Part shown: one piece after another, positions 59,071 to 64,000 of the stretch | Layout of the letters: each line of letters begins with the position of its first letter | Position numbering within the stretch: the stretch's first letter is position 1 | Origin: Maratus speciosus | Taxonomy: Eukaryota > Arthropoda > Arachnida > Araneae > Salticidae | Reading direction: 5' to 3' | DNA length: 64,000 nucleotides | NCBI GenBank assembly: GCA_963932465.1 | Contig: OZ010800.1 | Location: forward strand, 94,352,807 to 94,416,806 | Translations under genes and position numbers: made by a program | The notes under the pieces: model-generated | Told to the model about the DNA's origin: nothing | The model's database searches: none | What the model saw: only the letters and a program-made list of their open reading frames with translations

Positions 59071-61960
59071 AGTGAAAAAGAGGAGAACAGAAATAATTGT
59101 GCTGTGCTTGTCTGGCCTATTGCGACCGATGGAAGTTTTTAAATATAAAGTATATTATATACGTAAGAGTAAAATGCAGCTACTTTTAATATGAACTGAA
59201 ATCTACTTGTTACAACTAAATTAATGGTACTTTCTGCCAAATTCGAAAGAAGCAGATATAATGTTTTTGTACATAGAAATTTTGACCTAATTTAATCGCA
59301 GAATTCCTGTCGTTACTAAAGATGCTTTTTTAATTTTGGGAACAACGGTATGAGAACACTTTTGCAAAAACGTACTGAGCTTCGCTTCTCTGCATGAAAT
59401 ATTTCCAAAATGCATATTTTTCAAAAGATGGAAATTCTATTTATACAATCTATATTATAAAGGATAAACATATCTGTGTGTAACGCATACTTCATTCTGC
59501 GAATAGCAACACTTTGAAATTTGAAATGAAATTTCAGTTTTGCAATTTACGATACTACAAATTTTTAAAGTTCTAAGCATACCACATTTTTAATTTTTAA
59601 ACTGTCATATGCAGAAAAAAATGTACGTAATTTTAAATGCAATTTATTTGAAAGCTGTATCTGAATTTATTTTTAAGATATTAATTTTCTTAAAGTTTTT
59701 AATACCAATTTTCTAACCGTGACAATTGAAGTGCTCCATTTCTATTAAATGTAAAGGGAAAAGGAAAAATAAAATATATCACTCTATCTTTTCTTTGCCA
59801 TTTTCTCATAAAAACTGAAAAAAAAAAACTGAAATGAAAATGCGTGCTATGTCACAAATATCGTCTGATATAAAACCCGGTGAATTTTGGTTTTATTTAG
59901 TTTTTATTTATCAATTAAGTGATTTTTAGTTTATTGCAAAATTGCTTTAAAAACTATACAGCACTTTCTTCTTACAAAACTATATTTCAAAGAATATTTG
60001 TATGACTTATTTTTTTTTTCAGATTTACTTAATTCGTATCAGAAAGCTGAAATAATGCAATTTTATTAATCCGTGTGTAATAATATTTTCCGAATTTTGA
60101 AAAAATACATATGAATGATTTCAGATAAAACATGGAGCTATTTATAAACAAACAAATGAAGGTGTATGAGGCATTAGATACCTGATTTGTTTTGTCGAGC
60201 TTCTTGAATGACGACATTTCTTTTTTTGGGTTTATGTATTATCCTGTGATAATGGCGTCATATACGTACTTTCCTGTAGATGTTGTTTAAGACTAGATCG
60301 TAAAAGTGGAATGCTTTAGCGGATGCAAATGATGTTATTTTATGAATAAAAGCGTGTATTTTAATTATTAAAACTGAAATATTTTTTGCAGAAGTGCATC
60401 ATTTCACCCTAGCTGATTTGAAATTCTTCACAGGCGAAAATACTTCACTTTTCAAAATAATGTAATTGAAATCACACGCTGATACACCCAATGTTTTACA
60501 AAAATTTTGAGTGTCTTTATAGAAATAGAGTGTGCATGCTCAGATAAAAAGTCTTTGTCCAAAAAATAGCAATTTATATTACAGAACTTTATGATTCTCG
60601 CCTGGATGAATACGCTTCGGCGAGATAGACAAGCAAAGAAAGAAGATCTTTGCAATAATTAGAGGTTTTAAATAATATCAGGTTACTAACGTTTTTATCA
60701 AAAAGTTTCTTGATTAATAAAATTTTATTGCTATTCTTTAAGACATTCTACTATAATTTTGTAAAAATAACATAATTTTCTTAATTTAATTTTTACATAA
60801 TTTTATATAATCTATATATTTCAAACACAAGGCTGTTTTTTATCCATCTGGCCTGAAATTTCAGCTGAACCAATTTTAAAAATATATTTAGAAAAAAAAA
60901 ACTGAAAGCTATTCATTTGTAGATGTGCACGCACAAGATGTTTCTTTTAAATATCCAAATTTCTATATTTTAATTCGAATAGTATTTTATCAAATTTCTT
61001 GAAAAGCGTTGTTTTCAGATAGCTTTCATTATTGCAGAGAAGAGAGAAATAATGAGGTTTATTTATTTTTATTAATGCCATTTTCTGATACAAATTGTTG
61101 GATATTGTTTAATGGCTCAAAATCCCGTTAGAGACATAATATTTAGAGCGGAAAATCACGTACTGCTTTAAAAACACGCATTTTTCCTCATAAAGTTTGC
61201 ATATTTTCCCTTCTGAATGTGTACCGATGCTTAGTTTCAGACACACGGCGAAATGCTTAAGTGAAAATGACGTCAAATTTAAAATAAAACGATTAGTTTC
61301 TTAGATAAAGCTAAACATTTTTACCCAAATGCGTCTACAAAACATAAGTCACGGCAATTTTTACTGTCCAGTACTGAGGTTAGAATCTCAAGTTAAGATT
61401 GGAACTGTTTACATGCAAAGATGTTGCTAACAATCGTGACTTCAAGTTTTGAGTTAAAAAGATTTTTAAATGATCAATGATTTTTAAAATGGTGAATACG
61501 GATATGAAAAGTACGTATGTAAATTTTGAGAAGGTGAAAATTATGACGTGTTTAGATATCGTTGTTAAAAATTCTATGATCGTGTCAAAATGGACTAAAT
61601 TTTGCTGTTTTTCAATCCGGAGTACCATAAGCATAAGAGCCATATATGATAATTTCATCATACTAATTGATCTTTATTATATTTTAATGATTACGCATAT
61701 ATATAATAAAGGACAAATGTATCTGTTGTTAATGCTGGCGTCACTTTGCGAATGGTAACACTTCACGATCAAATATCGGTTTTGGAATTTTCGCTAAAGC
61801 AATTTTTTAATCTTCTGTCCATAGTACATTTTCAAATTTTAGAACTTCGTTTAGGGAAAAAATCTACTTGCAAATGCAATTTGTTTAAAAAAAATTATTA
61901 TGTTTTTTTGTTGTTTTTTTTTTTAAATAATTTTCAAGTATGATTTTTTTGTAATCTATC
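59071..61960. other. Intergenic with interspersed repeat fragments
   Basis: 59440-59520 (CTATATTATAAAGGATAAAC, then TCTGTGTGTAACGC) and 61675-61760 (ATATAATAAAGGACAAATGT, then AATGCTGGCGTCACTTTGCG) belong to one family, also seen at about 23590-23640. 61905-61945 (TTTTAAATAATTTTCAAGTATG) matches words in the 22989-25813 repeat. The overlapping 93-codon frames on both strands at 61380-61758 mirror each other and show no domain. No gene supported. Confidence 0.5.
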
Positions 61961-63663
61961 TTATCACGTGCCGGCGTGGCCGCCCCTCCGAGTGGTTTCG
62001 ACCCGACCCCTTGAGTGGGGGAGGTGACCGGAAGCTCGGCAGAGTTCGTTGTGTACGAATGCGAGGGGGCCGGATGGGGACGAATCGCCACCTCCTCGAG
62101 AGGCTCATCTCCGACAGGCGTTGAGCCCAGTGGCCACGGTTAACGGACGTTGTGCATAGGGCCGTAGCCTGCTTTGGTGGGTACCAAAGGTCATCCGGCA
62201 CCGAGGTTCTCTGGGCAAGCCGGGTAGCGACGCTCCCTAGGTCGATCCCGGTGCCGGTCTATGGGCCGGACGGTGTCGCCGGGCAAAGACTAGCTAAGGC
62301 GATAGGACCCCATCCACCATTTGACTAAGAGGGAGCCTGAGGTAAGAATGAGGGCTTTGTAGTGGAAAGTCCTCGGTGCTCGCTAGTGACGACGGGGCTC
62401 GCGTGAACGCCATGCAGGGACTCCCGGAGCAACCGAAGGGCGAGTGTTACGGACAGCGCCCAGGTTACTTTATGACTTGGGTGGCTCATTCCTCCGAGGA
62501 CCTCAGCTGAAGCAGTTGTGAGCCGACCCTTAGGGTGGTAGGGTTTGGCGGTGCCCCCGTTGACCTATGAGCGGTCGCGTGGGGAGGCCAGTATGGCTCT
62601 GGTTGCTCCATGTCGTGCCGTGACCCTTGGGAGGGGGTCGGCCGACAGGTCCACCATCGAACGCTGTCCCCGCGGGGAATCGGGCCGGAGGCTCGCCGGT
62701 AACGTGGCGGCTCATCGTGCCTCAGAGGAACTCTTGGTCCGATCCATGTCCTTCGTGTCTATGTGATACTGGAGTTTGCCTCGCCCACTGATGAGGACCT
62801 AGAAATGTCTACACCTAAATTTCGAACGCAACTAACAAAGGTAGCGGTCGGTCACTGAACGGGGTCAGGGGCCTTCGGGCCTGGGTACCCTCGACGGCCG
62901 TGAGGTAAGGTAGTGTTGGGCGGGCTTCTCTCGGCCTCCGCTGGCTTCTCTGTCTTCGGACGGAGTCGAGTCGGCGGGGACTGGCGGGACTCCGTTCCAT
63001 CCAACCCCCTAGCGAGGCGGATTCTATTCCGTCTAGATGGAGCTTTCCGTGCCCGCCTGGTGTCGCTAACGGCACCTAGTCTGGGCCAACTGGTTCCCGG
63101 ATCCGCGAGGGGTTCCGTCGGTTGAGCCGGGTGGTCTGGGCGAAAAGCTCGGAGCTGGGTCGATTTACGGCCGGAGGGACTTTCCCCGTCCTCCCGGGTA
63201 TTGAAGCTAGGGGAACTTCATAACTTTCTTATCAGCTGGCCCACATACATGTCTTTGCCGGAAAATGGTATTTGATCTTGGGGGCCTTCCGTAAATCAAA
63301 TTCGGGTCGGGAAGCCTCAGTTCAGTTCGTGGGCCCAGCGTCTTTATAGGCGTCTGGTTCCCGCAGGGCTTCGGGGTCTACCGGCTCGAGTAACCAAGTT
63401 TAGGGACCACTTTTCTAGCTGGGTGGTGAGGACTATCGTAGCGATTGTTCGTCAAAATTGGGAATAGCCGACGTGGCGTGCGCTGGGCAGCGCGTGGGGC
63501 TTGACCGGAGTTTGCGTGGGGTTCCGCTCTGTCGGGGCTTGTCTGGCGGCGACTTTCGGGACGCGCCGCGGGGCTTGTCTCGCGGGTGGTTCCCTGCGTT
63601 GACGGATGGGCCTGCAAGGGCCTGGGACCGGGAGATGCTAACCTGTCTTTATCACGTGCCGGC
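61961..63663. other. Sharply bounded GC-rich block flanked by a 15-bp direct repeat
   Basis: Composition switches from about 25-30% GC to about 60% or more at roughly 61970 and back at roughly 63665. TTATCACGTGCCGGC occurs at both edges (61971-61985 and 63649-63663), preceded by the near-identical CTATC and CTGTCT. There is no poly-A tail, no TIR, and no long open frame on either strand. It is not recognisable as 18S, 5.8S or 28S rRNA. Candidates: a 5' fragment or short derivative of a GC-rich non-LTR element flanked by a target duplication, one unit of a GC-rich tandem array plus the start of the next, or transferred or mis-assembled DNA. It appears inserted in AT-rich repeat DNA. Confidence 0.7.
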
Positions 63664-64000
63664 TCCACTACATATTAATAATAAACATTTTGCAAAAAAA
63701 GCAACAAAAAATGTTCAGCACTTATTTCTGACTAATTTTCCATAACGAAATTAATTCTCCTTTTATAAAGAATTGAAAGAATAATAGTAAAAAAACGCAC
63801 AAATTTAACACATTTTTAATCTAAAAATTTAAATTGTTATACAGCAAGATAGAAAAAAACCTTTCAAATGGAATTTATTTGCAAAGTGCAACTCAGCTTA
63901 GCGATTGTCTATAGTTTTAAAAACAATTTCCAAGCATGAAATATTTTTAAGTTTAGGTCTATCGCGTGGAACTCGATTACGAAAGATTAATCGTTTTCCC
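63664..64000. repeat. Fragment of the interspersed repeat seen at ~23.44-23.58 kb
   Basis: CTTTCAAATGGAATTTATTT, GTTTTAAAAACAATTTCCAA and GCATGAAATATTTTTAAG, then AACTCGATTACG, align in order with 23445-23580. The window ends inside it. Confidence 0.6.

Noticed and set aside
61380..61758. Overlapping 93-codon frames on opposite strands
   Set aside because: They mirror each other in AT-rich repeat-related DNA, with no start context, domain or homologous copy keeping the frame.
62788..62812. CTGATGAG...GAAAT...GTC string resembling a hammerhead ribozyme core
   Set aside because: Stem II cannot form (no C before GAAA and only a few bases between), and I could not pair the flanks into stems I and III.
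61971..63648. Interpretation as rRNA gene or spacer
   Set aside because: I could not find conserved 18S, 5.8S or 28S core sequence. An intergenic spacer cannot be excluded but has no direct support.
61956..63745. Several 60-96-codon frames on both strands in the GC-rich block
   Set aside because: GC-rich DNA has few stops by chance; frames overlap on both strands, are Arg/Pro-rich and show no domain or reverse-transcriptase motif.

Overview
This is an AT-rich (roughly 30% GC by eye), very gene-poor stretch of a eukaryotic nuclear genome. The repeats (Tc1/mariner-, Tc3- and pogo/Tigger-type transposase remnants, a hAT MITE, many foldback elements) and one seven-transmembrane gustatory-receptor-like pseudogene point to an arthropod. 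A chelicerate such as a spider is my best guess from base composition and the form of the receptor C-terminus, but that is inference. I see no intact protein-coding gene, no rRNA or tRNA that I can defend, and no CRISPR array or operon.

Layout: 0-16 kb holds a TIR element (136-1120), a Tc3-like transposon turned into a large hairpin (2752-4108), a 2-kb TA-flanked element carrying a second element in which a 173-bp unit has been amplified to six copies (6159-8205), a short Tigger-like element with a broken CENP-B-type DNA-binding domain (11307-12131), and a TAGGGGAGA-ended element hit by a hAT MITE with a perfect 8-bp target duplication (12833-14766). 16.2-19.9 kb is a three-level nest: a ~720-bp element inside a pogo/Tigger element inside a 3.7-kb long-TIR foldback. 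22-29 kb holds a MITE, an interspersed repeat with the 'ACCCGGCTTCGCCCG' start, diverged 173-bp-type repeats, and two oppositely oriented MITEs. 32.8-33.9 kb is a 7-copy ~151-bp minisatellite. 36-40 kb contains two copies of one MITE family with spaced TTACGTCAGTTAC motifs.

42-51 kb has several hairpin or TIR elements, the only host-gene-like feature (receptor pseudogene, 45053-46155, minus strand, one frameshift and one in-frame stop), a second TAGGGGAGA-ended element (47942-49593) and another diverged 173-bp-type array. 55.3-56.8 kb is an almost entirely palindromic foldback element. 58.2-59.1 kb is paralogous to 28.7-29.3 kb. The window ends with a sharply bounded ~1.7-kb GC-rich block (61961-63663) flanked by a 15-bp direct repeat; it resembles nothing else here and is the feature most worth identifying.

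There are no gene-gene functional relationships to describe. The biology visible here is transposon nesting, inverted duplication and internal repeat amplification. Base composition, identity levels and family names were judged by eye, without alignment or database search.
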